Assembly (NCBI GenBank): GCA_013398955.1 | Contig: VWPU01013544.1 | Span: 1-64,000 of the forward strand | Source: Callaeas wilsoni | Lineage: Eukaryota; Chordata; Aves; Passeriformes; Callaeidae | Direction: 5' to 3' | DNA: 64,000 nucleotides | Shown: positions 13,185-25,424 of the stretch, piece by piece | Numbering within the stretch: the first letter of the stretch is position 1 | Layout of the letters: each line of letters begins with the position of its first letter | Program-made: the position numbers and the translations under genes | The notes under the pieces: model-generated | What the model saw: only the letters and a program-made list of their open reading frames with translations | What the model was told of the DNA's origin: nothing | Database searches by the model: none

Positions 13185-13430
13185 CTTTTTTTTTGGAGTT
13201 GCTGTAGCCTTCTCCATGGGTTGGTTTCCAAACTGCCTGACTGATTTCACTGTAGAATTAGTGGCTGTCAGCAGAGCTCTTCCAAGAGGTGATTTTTGAA
13301 ATGAGTTAATTTTCCTTTGTTTCTGGGACTTTTTCATGTCACACCAATCAAGTTTGAAATGTGCTGAGAGAGAAGTTCCTGAGGCAGCCTTGAAATTTTT
13401 TCGGCCTTTTCCTGCACGTTGCTTTCTCAA
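13185..13430 (-). CDS. Candidate coding exon of an unrecognised lysine-rich protein
   Basis: On the minus strand an open segment of about 82 codons starts near 13430 and reaches a good 5' splice-site match, AAG|GTATTTAAG, with the exon edge at 13185 in phase 0; the in-frame stop follows only four codons later, at 13173-13175. The translation is basic and looks like a disordered nuclear or cytoskeletal protein (segments KGRKNFKAASGTSLSAHF and KSPLGRALLTATNSTVKSV, ending TATPKKK). It has one KSPLGR motif that could suit a proline-directed kinase. Possible acceptors upstream are TATTTGAG (weak) or GTGCAG just inside. I do not recognise the protein. An open frame of this length can arise by chance, and a pseudogene fragment is an alternative. 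Confidence 0.25.
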
Positions 13431-13435
13431 ATAAA

Positions 13436-15977
13436 TTGGAACGCATTCTTTAATTTACGATAGCTTATAACTTGATGTCAGGGCTGTTCTAAGAATAATA
13501 ATCAAGGATTGTTATACTGACTTGATTGTTTACATTTCCTTTTGGCAGTGCCAGTGGTAAGCCAGAGGTAATAACACTAAGCATATTCCTCTGTCATCCT
13601 CTCAAAGCTTGTCACCCTGGAATAGAAGATGACTGTGCTTGTGTTTTAAAGCTGAAGGCGTTTGTCAAATGCCATAATGTCTTCATAGAGGCCTGCAGTG
13701 GAGATCCCATTACAGGAAAACGTTGGAATGGGTAGGCCTTGGCTCTAGGAGTTGGGAATAGAGATGAGTGACAGCCATTCTTAAACTGTTGGGTTCGAGA
13801 AACGGGAAAAACAAACTAAAAAGGAATCTCAGCAGGGGATTGTGAATTTGTGAGCGGATTTGGTGGTGGCACTGCAGCGTTAGGAGGTGGGCTCTGTAAG
13901 GGGTTGGTAGGGCTCTTGCTCCCTCATACTGATGTAAGTCTGTTCCCTGCATCCCAGTCAGCTATGGCGTTGAGGATCCACGGTTTTTGAGGACTTTACA
14001 GCGAAATCTGCTGATTTTTCTGGTAACTCACCTGCCAGCAGCGCCTGGGAGCGCATCTCCCTCCCTCAGTGGCAGGGGATGTGTCCTTGCTCCTCTCTCT
14101 GAAGCCCCCGAGCCCATCTAATAAATGCAATAAGCCAGGCAAAGGCAGCAGTAGCAAGTGCTGACACGGGTGGAACACCCCTGAGGCTGGAGCAGGGGAT
14201 CCTGTTACCCCCAGTTCAGCTGCAGAGCCTTTCAGCCGCCAGGGAAGGGGTGTTAACCCTTCAAAGCTCTCCTGGTGAGCAGAGAAAGGCAGGGAAGTGC
14301 TTCTGACGTCCCCGAGGTTTGGCTTTAAAAGGTTTTTGGCAGCATAGAAGGGTCACGGGGAAGCCCAAGTGGCTCAGCAGATCTTGGGGATGGCAGTGGC
14401 TGTCCCGAGGTGGCGAGGACAGGGCTGGGTTCAATCTGCCACGGGCAATAAAGTGTTGGGGCTGTGCTTCCATGGCCTTACAGCCTTGATTTCCAGCCTG
14501 CCATCTATCTGGGGCTCTTTATCATCCCTCATGTCCTTCCACAAGAAGCAATTGAGTTCTCCTAAAAAGAAGAAAAATCAGTTTGCATCAATGCATGACT
14601 GCCTTCTATCTCTGCTGAACCCCACACACCCACAAACAGTGTCATGCACCACTTACTTTGCACGAGAAAGGGGATATTACATCTCTAGGTTATTTCCCCG
14701 GTAATTTTATTGTTCAGCCCATTACAGGAAGGGTTCAGGGAGTATATCCAGAAAGATGTTTTTGTTCCCCCACCATGGGTTTCAGTCCCAAGACTGCCAA
14801 TTAAATTATCCCATAAATCCTCCATTATAGGTAGTAAAAGCTAATTTTAGATTTCCTGCCCGCTCTAGTGTCCTGCCTGATTGCTACCAGTTGGAGAGAG
14901 GCTCAACCTGTTAAGCAGACAATTGGAGTGAATTGGCTGTTTCTTTCTGTGCCACATGTGGAGAACTTTTTAATATCTGGCATTTAGTCATAATTCACTC
15001 TGGCTATTTTCTACCTTTTAGTAGCTCAAATGTTGGAGGTTTTTTTGTTGGGTTGGTTTTTTGGAGGTTTTTTTTTTTTGGTTGAAAAATAGACATCTGC
15101 AATTTATTCTTTTGTCAAAATGTTTGTGAGAGAAAAGTTTGTTATGCTGTGGATAAGGAACAATTTTATTCTGACTTCACCACTAAAACATTAATAGTCT
15201 AAAATTAGTTTTTATATAATTCTTCTTAAAAGCACTGTGTTAATAGAGCTAATACACTTCTGTGTAAGCTGAAAATGTCTCAGGTTATCTGAATATTCTT
15301 TCATCCTTGTTCAAATACAAATATTATTTAGCTGCAGTGATGATTTTCTTGAGGGCAACTTCTGCTAATCGTATTCTTATGGAAGAGCATTTATTTTAAA
15401 TACAGTCTTGCTAGAAATTCCTAATTTACTCCGACTATAAATTACCTCCTCGCTTGGTATTTTTTTCCCTAAGATTTGAGGGCAACTAATAGATAAATTT
15501 GTCACAAAAAGTGAGTTTGTCATGTGAATAAGGTGTAGGTGCCTTGGAAGAGATATTCGTGTTTGAATATCCGTTTGTCACTGAGACTGAAGTAGATTCA
15601 AGAATCTGTGAGGAAAATTGAAGCCTAAAACACTGAGAAATTCACAGTTTTTGTTTCTTTGCTAGATTTGTTGTCGTTAACCTGGCAAAATTTGTGGCCA
15701 AATCACAGATTTGGAAACTCTGGAGGCACCTGTGGATATCTTGTACCTCCACAAAGCACTGCCTGTATTTCCTTCCTGGATAAATTGGTGATGTTTTAAC
15801 AACTCTGTGTCAAACCAGGAAGGTGTGTGACAGTCAGGAAGGGACTTTTCCATCTCCAGAGTACGGTGACAGGAAGATTAATTCAAGATACTGAGTGTGT
15901 TTAATCTTACAGGTATTTGCAAAAGGGGAAAGTACTGCTAAGAGACATCACATAGAAGGAGCAAACGCTGCTTCTCA
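13436..15977. other. Unique non-coding sequence
   Basis: No gene or transposon copy recognised. It includes a G/T-rich low-complexity patch at 15039-15084 (GGTTTTTTTGTTGGGTTGG-like). The stretch from 15150 to 15700 is strongly AT-rich. Short open frames on both strands show nothing protein-like. Confidence 0.45.
15039..15084 (+). repeat. G/T-rich low-complexity patch
   Basis: Alternating G pairs and T runs, GGAGGTTTTTTTGTTGGG then GGAGG and a 12-base T run. Similar patches occur at 20397-20424 and 61617-61670. No retroposon body is attached. Confidence 0.75.
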
Positions 15978-16240
15978 TGGAATCACAGAATGGTTTGGGT
16001 TGGAAGAGACCTTAAAAATCATCCAGTGCCACCTCCTGCCATGGGCAGGGACACCTTCCACTATCCCAGGTTGCTCCAAGCCCCAATGTCTAACCTGGCC
16101 TTGGGCACTGCCAGGGATCCAGGGGCAGCCACAGCTTCTCTGGATACCCTGTGCCAGGGCCTCCTCAGCCTCACAGGGAAGAATTCTTTCCTAATATCCA
16201 ATCTAACTCTACTCTCTGTCAGTTTGAACCCATTAATATC
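15978..16240 (-). mobile_element. CR1 LINE 3' fragment, common 'TTTGGGTTGG' type
   Basis: Begins with the tail remnant TGGAATCACAGAATGG, then TTTGGGTTGGAAGAGACCTT. The conserved blocks CATGGGCAGGGACACCTTCC, CTGGCCTTGGGCACTGCC and CAGGGATCCAGGGGCAGCC follow, down to the GGAAGAATTC..TAATATCCAATCTAAC block and CAGTTTGAACCCATT. It is the 3' untranslated end of a minus-strand CR1 insertion. A second CR1 of another subfamily in the same orientation begins about 70 bp further on. Confidence 0.9.
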
Positions 16241-16311
16241 ATCTCACACCAAAGTAACACAGGGGCTGGACCAGCACTTTTCTTGAGATCCAACTTTGTT
16301 GATCCATCAGC

Positions 16312-16545
16312 CTTAGACTCATAAGATAATTAAGGTTGAGTAAGACCTCCAAGATCAAGTCCAGCATGTCCCCCAAGTGCCACATCCACACACCTTGCTG
16401 AACACTTTGAGGGATGGTGGTTCCAGCATCCTGTCCCCATGCCTGACCACCTTTTCAGTGAAGAATTTTATTCCCTAATGTCCAGTCTAAACTTCCCCGG
16501 TGCAACTTGAGGCCGTTTCCTCTTGTCCTGCCGAAGTCCTCGCCT
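16312..16545 (-). mobile_element. CR1 LINE 3' fragment, 'ATTAAGGTTG' subfamily
   Basis: ACTCATAAGATAATTAAGGT, GACCTCCAAGATCAAGTCCA, CCCAAGTGCCACATCCACAC, GAGGGATGGTGGTTCCA and TTGAGGCCGTTTCCTCTTGT occur in the order expected for the reverse complement of an older CR1 3' end. It is more diverged than its neighbour at 15978-16240. Both have the same orientation but belong to different subfamilies, so they are two insertions and not one broken element. Confidence 0.85.
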
Positions 16546-17595
16546 TGCCCAGGTAAAGTTCAGCTGAACCTGCTGGTGACAGCCCCAGCACATGGTGGTG
16601 GATGGATGGCAGGAATTTGTCTCTTAGGAAGTGTCTGTCCTTGCTGATGGGCCGGATTATGGCAGAGGAAGGGGTGGTTCTGTTCAGATGGGCAAATCCG
16701 TGTTTTTCAGTGATCCCAATCAGTAGTTTATGAGCTGCAGAAGGAATCAGCCCCTTTCAGCAGGGCTGTCCTGTGTGGATTCTCTGATGAACTGCTTTTT
16801 AGCTTTCCCTGCAGTAGGGCACCAACTCTATTTCCTTGCTTCACCCAGCTGTTTGCTCCCCTCAATCTTTATGGAACATATTACTTTCAGATCTAGTAAA
16901 CCCTGTTAAATTTAGGCAAAACCAGGCAATGATTCCTAAGGTGACGGAAGAAGAAGGTCTAGGAACACTCCTTTGTGCACACAGCGTGGTATCTGAAGTC
17001 TCATTCCTTGAAGAACGAGGCTAAAAATGGGACCACCGTGGTCTCCTTGCTAAAGGGATCTTCTCCACCTCGCTTTGTTTACTGTGCTGTGGCTCAGTGT
17101 GGGGAGATTATCATTTGCTGAGTGGTGCCTGAAGCACTGTATAAAAAATAAAACATACACAAAGACTAACAAAGAATAGAAGAAAGGAATTCAGGCCTCC
17201 CAGTCACAGCACTGTGCCTTTAATGGTTGATGAAATATTATATGCGTGTTTCCAGTTGTATTATTTGTCCAGTTTAGGAACCTGGAAATACGAGGAATGG
17301 TCACATCATGCTCAGGATGGAGAACAGGCAGGAAGTAGGAAATAATCCATGTTTTCTGTACAAGTTAAGTGCAAGAGTGACAGGCAGGGCCTTTTGGGGT
17401 ACAGAGCTCTGGGAAATGCTGCTGAATTACTTGGATGTAGGTGACTTTGGGAATCAGCAGAATTGTGCTGCATAATCAAAATTTCAGATCCCCAAAGACA
17501 GTGCCTGTAAAAGAAGCCTTGAAATGTAATCCCAGCGACTTTAATACATGTTTGTTGTACTCTAAATTTTTAATTTAGATGCAGCAAGAATTGTA
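16546..17595. other. Unique non-coding sequence
   Basis: Nothing identified. Short open frames only (for example 16836-17024 plus). AT-rich around 17140-17280. Confidence 0.45.
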
Positions 17596-18078
17596 GGATC
17601 ATAGAATGGTTTGGGTTGGAAGGAACTTTACAGACCATCTCACACCAACCCCCTGCCATGGGCAGGGACACCTTCCACTATGCCAGGTTGCTCCAAACCC
17701 CAATGTCCAACCTGGCCTTGGGCACTGCCAGGGCTCCAGGGGCAGCCACAGCTGCTCTGGGCACCCTGTGCCAGGGCCTCCCCACCCTCCCAGGGAACAA
17801 TTTCTTCCACCTATTTAACCTAAATTTCCCCTCTTTCAGTTGGAATCCATTCCCCTTGTCCTGTCACTCCAGCTCCTGATGAATTGTCCCTCTCCAGGTT
17901 CCCTGTAGCCCCTTCAGGCACTGGAAGGTGCTCTGAGGTCTCCACCAACCTTCTCTTCTCCAGGCTGAGCAGCCCCAACTTTCCCATCCTGTCTCCGTAG
18001 GGAAGGTGCTCCAGTGGCCTTATCAACCTCATGGCCTCCTTGGGATTTGCTCCGAGAGTTCCATGTCCTTCTCATGAA
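17596..18078 (-). mobile_element. CR1 LINE fragment, common type, about 480 bp
   Basis: Starts with GGATCATAGAATGGTTTGGG and carries the full set of CR1 3' blocks in reverse complement. It continues into the last coding part: CTCCAGGCTGAGCAGCCCC, the cluster coding the 'LFSLEKRR' type region on the minus strand, and TCCGAGAGTTCCATGTCCTT. Minus-strand open frames across it are fragments of the old reverse-transcriptase C-terminus interrupted by substitutions. The copy is 5'-truncated and inactive. Confidence 0.9.
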
Positions 18079-19122
18079 GGATCTAAGAGGGATCCTTCTT
18101 ATGAAAGACATGGAAAAAATGAACACAGTTTGATATCTGTTCCAGTAGCGCTGGGAGTTCTACACTTGATTGATTGCACTGGGCACTTTTCGTACTTATC
18201 TCATTCAAAAATATTTGCTTTTTACACCAAGCTGAGAGTTTTGCTGAATATCCAATATCTTGCCCAGGAATGCTCTTAATTCCAGGTATCCGGCTTCAGA
18301 ATTTGAGCAAGGCTTGTGTAAAGCCTGTGCTGTCTTGAATATGCTACTGTTACCAGAAAAAAAGTCTCTCTGGTATTCTAAGAACAGGGGACAGGCTGGG
18401 GTTTGCAATTTTAGCATTACCGATTCTTTATTATTAATAGATTAGCGGGGATTTTTCCAAAGACTCCTATGAGTCAGAAGAGTTCCTGTTACTAAATTTC
18501 ATATATTCATTTATTTATACAACTATACATGAGGTCTTACGGTCTTTTCAGCCTCGAAAGAGCCAAGGTACTGTAAGTGTAAATGCCGTTTATTGAGTCC
18601 TGGAGATCATAAATATCTCCTTTAACATCTGATTTATCTTGAACTATGTGCATTGAAAGAAATGTCTCAGCATTAGGAAAGAAGGGGCATTTGCTGCTCT
18701 TTTGGACAACCTGTGTATTCATACCCAGAGCAAAACTTTGGCAGAGAGTAGTTAGAATTAAACTGTCACCACCAGGCCAATTTTACTTTATATTCTGCAA
18801 GGTTATATGAGTTTTATAGGTTCATTTATTTTCCTGATTAACAGTCCAGTCCTGCTCCTGACAAGGTCTCAGGTTTTTTTCATTCCTGTGGCTTCCCCAA
18901 GACGAGCAGAAGAGATAAAGTCTTGGGCAGAGGGAAATGTGAGGAGAGGAATTTCAAGGGAAGAAATTCTCTCTCCCAACATAAATTTGTCTGGACTTTG
19001 TGACAATGTTCTGGGTTTGTACCATGGAGAAATTGTCCAGACGGATCTTGGCCATGCAAGACCTCAGTGTACATGGGAGCCAGCTCCAGACAGTGCCTCA
19101 TGGAGCCTCTGCCATGCTGGTA
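18079..19122. other. Unique AT-rich non-coding sequence
   Basis: Nothing identified. The plus-strand open frame 18807-19214 runs into the next CR1 copy and has no recognisable protein. Confidence 0.45.
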
Positions 19123-19246
19123 AATCACGGAATTATGGAATGGTTTGGGTTGGAAGGACCTTAAAGATCATCCAGTTCCACCCCCCTGCCAAGGCCAGGG
19201 ACACCTTCCACTAGACCAGGTTGCTCAGAGCCTCATCAAACCTGAC
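19123..19246 (-). mobile_element. Short CR1 3'-end fragment
   Basis: AATCACGGAATTATGGAATGG, then TTTGGGTTGGAAGGACCTTA, CACTAGACCAGGTTGCTCAG and CCTCATCAAACCTGACCTTG. About 120 bp of the reverse-complemented CR1 3' end; the insertion is truncated at 'CCTTGAAAAAATC'. Confidence 0.9.
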
Positions 19247-22200
19247 CTTGAAAAAATCAGTAAAATACTGATATTATCTTTGTCTTTCCTTGCTATCTCA
19301 CGACTACTGAAGTGGAATAACTGGTAGATACTGTTTCCTTGGAAATTAAAGCTGATTAGAGAATGTCTCTATCTTATTTCTTTCAACAATAATAAAAAAC
19401 AGAGAGAATGAAAAACATTCTTAATAATTGAATGACTGTAATAGAATGTTCTCCGCAAAATGGTACACTGTGGTTTTATTTTCCAAAGGTGATACATCAA
19501 GGCATGCAGGTGATGGTGATAAAGTTGAGGAGAATTGTACCATAAAAGCTCAAAATGCAATGGCAATATAAAAAAAAATCTGCCGAAAAAAGTATTTTGG
19601 GTTAAAATGATAAACTAACCTGGGCCTGCCATAAAATAAGAGAGGATTTAAAAGGTCATAGTGGTCATAATAACCTTTGGGCGACCTGGGCATCCCAGAC
19701 TGTGTGTGCTGCTGTTACTTTATTCCAAAGGCTGGAGTGAAGTGAAGACTGGCAAAAAGCCGGGTATTAGTTATCCTTCTTATTCTTCTGACATAACAGC
19801 CAGTGTTTTATTCTGCTTTTCTTTTGCCACTATCTCTTCTTTCCTGTGGAAAGCAACATCTTCTAGGAAACAAGCCATGTCCGTGCCTGTACATTTCCTC
19901 ATACATATTACACTTTTTTCCATTATTTCCCTTTCGCCTGATGACTGTGTTAGAGGCAGCCTGTGTCCTGAGGGAATGTTAGATGAGCAGGGAATCTGGC
20001 TATGAAATTACTCCCAGAGTGATTTCTTTTCCCAGTGATTATGGAAAATAACATCGTTGCATGGTTGGTGCACTGTTTACATGTTAATTTGTATGAGACT
20101 GTGCAGGAGCAGCTTTTTGGCTGGTGGGGCATCACCTGTGGTGGTTTCCAGTGAGCTTGTGGTACCCCAGGTCTTGCTTTAAACCTGTAGTTCTGAATAC
20201 TTTGACACTCAGTTACCACAAGTGTCCCATTTTTCCATAGTTGAGATGAGAAAGGGGAGTATTTACAAGGGTAGGAAATTCTTTGTAAGGAGCTCTTGCT
20301 CCTAAGCCCAAATTATTATTTTTAAATCCCTTTCATTTGTTTCACAGACGCTGCAGGTGTCCACAATTGTGCTTTAAAACACTAAGAGTAGTAGTTTGTT
20401 GGGTTTTTTTGGTTTTTTTTTTAATAAAACCTTTAGTCATAGGGTGGCAAAGTCTGGAGCTGCATGGTGGAAATACCTGGGAAGTAGGATGCATCCATGC
20501 CAGTACCTGCCAGGATTTTAACATCATCTGCTTCCATCTTGCTCATTTTTGATTTCAGAGGATGGGAGTGTGCTTGTATTTTTTTTGGTAAATATCTTTG
20601 ATTGGATTGTCCTGCCTCAAAGCCAAACTCCAGAAAGAATTCCTGGGACTCTACAGGAGTGATCTCACAGCTTGCAATGGAAGATTTGCTGTTTATCCCC
20701 GTGGAAGGGGTTTTAAGCTAAGGCAATGCAAGCTAAGCTGCAGAACAATTGCAGCTCCCAAGAAACTTTTATGTTGAGGCCAGCGCCCATTTTCAGCACC
20801 AGCGTGAGGAACAGAAGGCATCAATTAAATTAATCTTACTTATTTAGGGCTGAAAGTTCATGTGCAGACCCTTCCTCTAGTTAACAGCATGACTGGAGAG
20901 GAGAAAGTGTACTTTGTAGCTACACATTAAATATTTATCTCCTTAAATGCCACTTCATTTTTTCTACATACTCCCTGGCAAGAATTCCATGGGGGGAGAA
21001 GTTTCTAGATTAGAGAGAGAAGCTGCCCAAATGCAACTATGAAGATGCTTGATCCAAGCTGGGGATTTGGTTACTGTTTTAAAATTCTTTTTCTCCCCCC
21101 ATTTAGTAGCTGTGATCCTGGCAGGGACGTGGGGTTTTGTGGCAGATGGTTGTTATACACACTGAAAGGACTGTATACTTCCAATATGCTCCATAAGCCA
21201 TTAAATGCTGTAAAAGCCTGGCAGACTTTATAGTTTGCATCCTGCCATTAGAGTTCCCTCTGAAGTCTGTCAGAGGGATGTAATTCCACTCTAATTAAAG
21301 CTATTCCCCTTTTCCAAATGTGAAACCAGCCTAATTAATAATTGTTTCACAAATATAAACGAGGCCTAATTGTTCCTCACCCCCTGACTGCATGCCCTGC
21401 TTGCTCCCAGCTAGGCAGAACTGCTGGGAAGGGTGTTTTGTCTCCATTAAATTCCCTCTGTAGCCAGTGGAAAAGAGAAGATATTTGGAGCATGTTGTTT
21501 TTCCCTCGATGGTGAACATGGTCTCCCTGAGGGGGGATTTTTGTGGGTCCCCAGCAGCCCTCCTGGCCTCAGAAGTGGGATGAAGATTGTGCAATTCTGG
21601 AAACACCAGCTCGTCTCCTCCTGCCTTTCTGTGAGGAGAGGGGGAAAAGGATGTTGGGAGCAGCTGCTTGAGGCAAAATGGGATTATTGGAGGATCTGTA
21701 GTATCTGAGACTGAGTCAGTTACCTGCTGAAGGAGCTCTGTGAGGTGTGAGCTGCTTGAAGATGGCACATGAATTATACACAACCCATCCTGCAAACACT
21801 CTCAAAGTGAACATCCAAGTTGCTTTGTTACAAAATTATGCCACATTGCAGCTGCAGACATCAGAGTGGAAGTGGCAATACTGATTTGTTCTTATCATCC
21901 CACCTCTTTCATTAGCACAAGGATAAGTCAAAGCTTGGGGTGGTGAGCACAGTAATTTACTTTTTTTATTTCTACTGAAAAGGCAGAGTCACTGCTGTTA
22001 GGGATTGGGTATTGATATTTATACACACCTGGAACATAAAAAAGTGGAAGAAATTGAATCTGCATTTAAAGGAAATATTTTGCATCACTCATTTAAATTC
22101 TTTGAACTTGCAGCTTGCCTTATTCTTTCTCTTCGTTCAGGGGTACATTTGTTTAAGGAACAGCAAGACTGATGTTACAAGAAACATAAATCTTAACCTA

Positions 22201-22923
22201 CATGCTAACATGCCTAATAAAAGGTCTTCAATACTGCCATACCTGAGTTTTTCTAATGGTTAATAACTTCAGGGAACCCAAAATGAAGTTTTAGAGCTGC
22301 AGCAGGGCTTTGAATCCCTCTAAAATCTGTGATCATACATTAGTTCTGACATGCCAAGTCAGTGGATTGAAGAATTGATGAGGCCACCATGGCTACATGC
22401 CAAATTGTTTTTAATACACTGGTGGATGGCAAAAAGGTATTTTAACATGTAGTCAGTATGAGATCCCTTCAATGCCTGTTTGGCCCTCAGAAATGGAACG
22501 TAGCCTAATTACCTCTTTTAAGGGTTCATATGCTCTTGAAATAATGGTTTCACTTGTAACAAAACACATGTGCAGATGTACCCACAGAGAGGGACATTAA
22601 ATCTCTTTTTTAGCTGAACTGAATTGCTGCAACAGTCAGGTAGTAACCAGTGTAGCACTGAGCAAAGAGGTCAAAAGCATGAGTGAAAAAGGTCCAAAGC
22701 AGAACAGACAAAAAAAAATTGCTATTATTACCATCTTTGGCTGTGTAATGGGAAGGTGCAGAGAAGACAGAGCTACACTTGTCTCAGAGGAGTGCAGCAA
22801 AACTCCAAAGGGTTGCAGTTTAACTTGCAGCAGTGGAAACTGTGACAAGGAAGAAGAGTAAAAACCAGATTGCTCTAAGGGTGGCCAAAACTAGAACAGG
22901 TAGCCAGAGCAGTGGTGTAATTC
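19247..22923. other. Unique AT-rich non-coding sequence
   Basis: A long stretch with no recognisable gene or transposon. It includes a G/T-rich patch at 20397-20424. The minus-strand open frame 21331-21795 (154 codons) shows no domain and no exon-like boundaries that I can support. Splice-like and polyadenylation-like words occur at the rate expected by chance. Confidence 0.45.
20397..20424 (+). repeat. T-rich patch with G breaks, ending in AATAAAA
   Basis: TTGTTGGGTTTTTTTGG followed by a ten-base T run and AATAAAACC. Similar to the patches at 15039 and 61617. Confidence 0.75.
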
Positions 22924-23550
22924 ATGGAATCATCACAGAATCATGGAATGGTTTGGGTTGGAAGGGACCTGAAAGCCCATCCAGTGCCACCCCTGCCATG
23001 GCAGGGACACCTCCCACTGTCCCAGGCTACTCCAAGCCCCAGTCTCCAACCTGGCCTTGGGCACTGCCAGGGATCCAGGGGCAGCCACAGCTGCGCTGGG
23101 CACCCTGTGCCAGGGCCTGCCCACCCTCCCAGGGAACAATTCCTGCCCAAGATCTCATCCATCCCTGCCCTCTGGCAGTGGGAAGCCATTCCCTGTGTCC
23201 TGTCCCTCCATTCCTTGGAAATTGTCTCTCTCCATGTTTCCTGTGGGCTCCTTCAGGCCCTGCAAGGCCACAATGAGGTCACCCCAAAGCTTCTCCTCTC
23301 CAGGCTGAACAATCCCAGCTCTCCCAGCCTTTCCTCCCAGCAGAGCTGCTCCATCCCTCTGCTCATCCTGGTGCCTCCTCTGGACTCTCTCCAGCAGCTC
23401 CACGTCCTCCCTGTGCTGGGCCCCAGGGCTGGGGCAGCTCTGCAGGTGGGGTCTCACCTGAGCAGGGCACAGGGGCAGAATCTCAATCCCTTTCCTGCTG
23501 CCCACTCTGCTTTGGATGCAACCCAGGATATATTTGACTTTTTGGGACTC
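22924..23550 (-). mobile_element. CR1 LINE fragment, about 630 bp, near-identical to the 28318 copy
   Basis: Tail GGAATCATCACAGAATCATGG, then the common CR1 3' end, then the coding end of the reverse-transcriptase frame, extending to a block near GGATGCAACCCAGGATATAT. Between about 23157 and 23457 it matches the reverse complement of 28325-28625 with almost no differences; I count one clear substitution in the segment I aligned by eye. Open frames of 147-241 codons on both strands come from this low-stop GC-rich region and are not genes. The near identity suggests a young subfamily or gene conversion. Confidence 0.92.
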
Positions 23551-25239
23551 CAGCAGGCGGAAATGAACTTGGTGTCTTGTGAATTTGTGTTATCTTGTAG
23601 GCAGTTTACACTGGGAAGGAATGGAACCCATTTCTTGAGGGGTGAATGAAGAAAATAGCAGGAGATATAAAACTTAGCGCACACTTTAAGTTCCTGTCAA
23701 ACACAAAGCAGTGTAAAGGCTCACAGTTGAACACTACGGTTTTTTTGGGAGTTGTCTGCCACCTAGACTGGTTTTCCTTTGCTAGATCTCTGTGGTGGGT
23801 GTGGACTTCACCATTTGGGAAATCTGAGGCCAGGCGGTGTTTGGAGTCTCGCTGGACACGCCACCTGCACTGACAGCATCTCTGCAGCTGACACAAAAGC
23901 CATGTGCTCATGTTGCCATCAGTACTGGAGATTGGTGTTGGAACTGGTCAGAGCGAGCACAGAAGGGCCAAGAGGGTTTTGGAATAAACAAATGATGAAT
24001 AATTTTTGGGTGAAACATTTTTCAACTCTCATCGAGTGCAAGGATGGGAGTGAGATCTGGAAATTTAAGGCTATTATAGACATCCAAAGTGAAAAAAAAT
24101 GTGGGCAGTTCTTAGGCAATAGTGGGAACTAGGGAAACATCCTTCCAAGGTACAGTAGGAGCTGGGGAAATATCTGAGTGAGGGCAACAGGAAAAGAAAA
24201 AGGAAATTATTTGTAGTGTTAAAACAAACTGATTGGTCTTGCTTACAGTTGCATCTTTGGAGAAGAGAGGCTGAAACACATAGGAAAAGAATGCATGGAA
24301 GTACGTAAAAATTTATTCAAAACTCAGACTCTGCAGTCAGGTTTAGAACCACTGTAAAATCTCAACATTATTACATGCCTATGTCTCATAATTTTTTAGC
24401 AGGAGAATTTGAGATGGGATCTTTTGCTTTGGAGGGAGAGAACAAAGGAAAAAATGTTGATTATGAAAATACTGGAAGAATCTAAACAATTTCAGGTTGG
24501 GTCTGTTGTGACAAGGTATCCAGTATATGTCTGGACCAAAAGAAAGGATGGAAGGCCAGTCTGGGGTGCAGTGTGTTAAATTCCTGTGGCAAAATTCCCA
24601 TGCAAAGTCACGGCCTCAAATACCATCCCAAATACACCAGTTTCATGGGGCAAGGCATTATTTGGGTTTCCCCTGCTAAAGAAACAATTGGAATTATTCC
24701 TGCCTCTAAAACGTCCCTCTGTTTCTGCTGGTCCTGGGAATTAGTGTTTTTCTGCAGCAGAATTCCCTGCTGGAAGAGTTTCTGCTTCCTTCCAGGCATG
24801 AACCCCTTCAGAAGTGGGTGAAACACGTGTGTGTGCCTGGGTAGTGGTTAGAGTTCGATCCTTCGTGGCTGAATTCCGTGCTGTTTTGTTCTTTGACAGC
24901 GATGGGATGGAGCCTTGTGCTTGCTGGGTGTTTTTGTGAGCCCTCGTGGAAGGCACGACAATAAATGGAGCAAGATCATAAACCGTGGCCCTGTTTCTGC
25001 AGCAGTGGATCAGCCCATCTGTAGGCCGTATGTCAATAAAAACAACTAATTACAGAATAACTAAATATAAAAGGCCCCACTGCTTAAGAAAACCCTCCTG
25101 TATCCCATTCCCGAGCTTCCTATTACATCTGTGGAAAGCTTGGGTCGTAAGTTTTTGTTCCATTAAACCCTGATTTTGAATTCAAGCTAAGCAAGAAGGA
25201 AAATGCAGCCTTATCCTTGCGAAGTTCTATTCATTCTTG
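23551..25239. other. Unique non-coding sequence
   Basis: Nothing identified; mostly AT-rich. The 14-base word ATCCTTCCAAGGTA near 24141 also occurs in the tandem duplication at 26127-26250, probably by chance. Confidence 0.45.
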
Positions 25240-25424
25240 CACAGAGAAGTTGTAGAAGCTGTGGATATTCCATTCCTGGAAGTGTCCAAGGCCAGGCTGG
25301 ACAGGGCTTGGAGCAGCCTGGGGTGGTGGAAGGTGTCCCTGCCCATGTCAAGGAGTGGGGCTGGATGAACTTTAAGGTCCTTCCAACCCAAACCATTCTG
25401 GGGTTCTGTGATGATTCCATGTGT
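25240..25424 (+). mobile_element. CR1 LINE 3' fragment
   Basis: Plus-orientation CR1 3' end: GAAGCTGTGGATATTCCATT, AAGTGTCCAAGGCCAGGCTG, GTGGAAGGTGTCCCTGCCCA and CCTTCCAACCCAAACCATTC, then the degenerate tail TGGGGTTCTGTGATGATTCC. About 185 bp survives. A minus-strand open frame (25211-25420) is only the complement of this repeat. Confidence 0.9.

Noticed and set aside
21331..21795. Minus-strand open frame of 154 codons
   Set aside because: No recognisable protein feature and no exon boundaries; length compatible with chance.
22924..23649. Plus-strand open frame of 241 codons
   Set aside because: It runs antisense through a CR1 copy. The same translation appears, with slight changes, from the complementary strand at 28313-28843. 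It is repeat sequence, not a gene.
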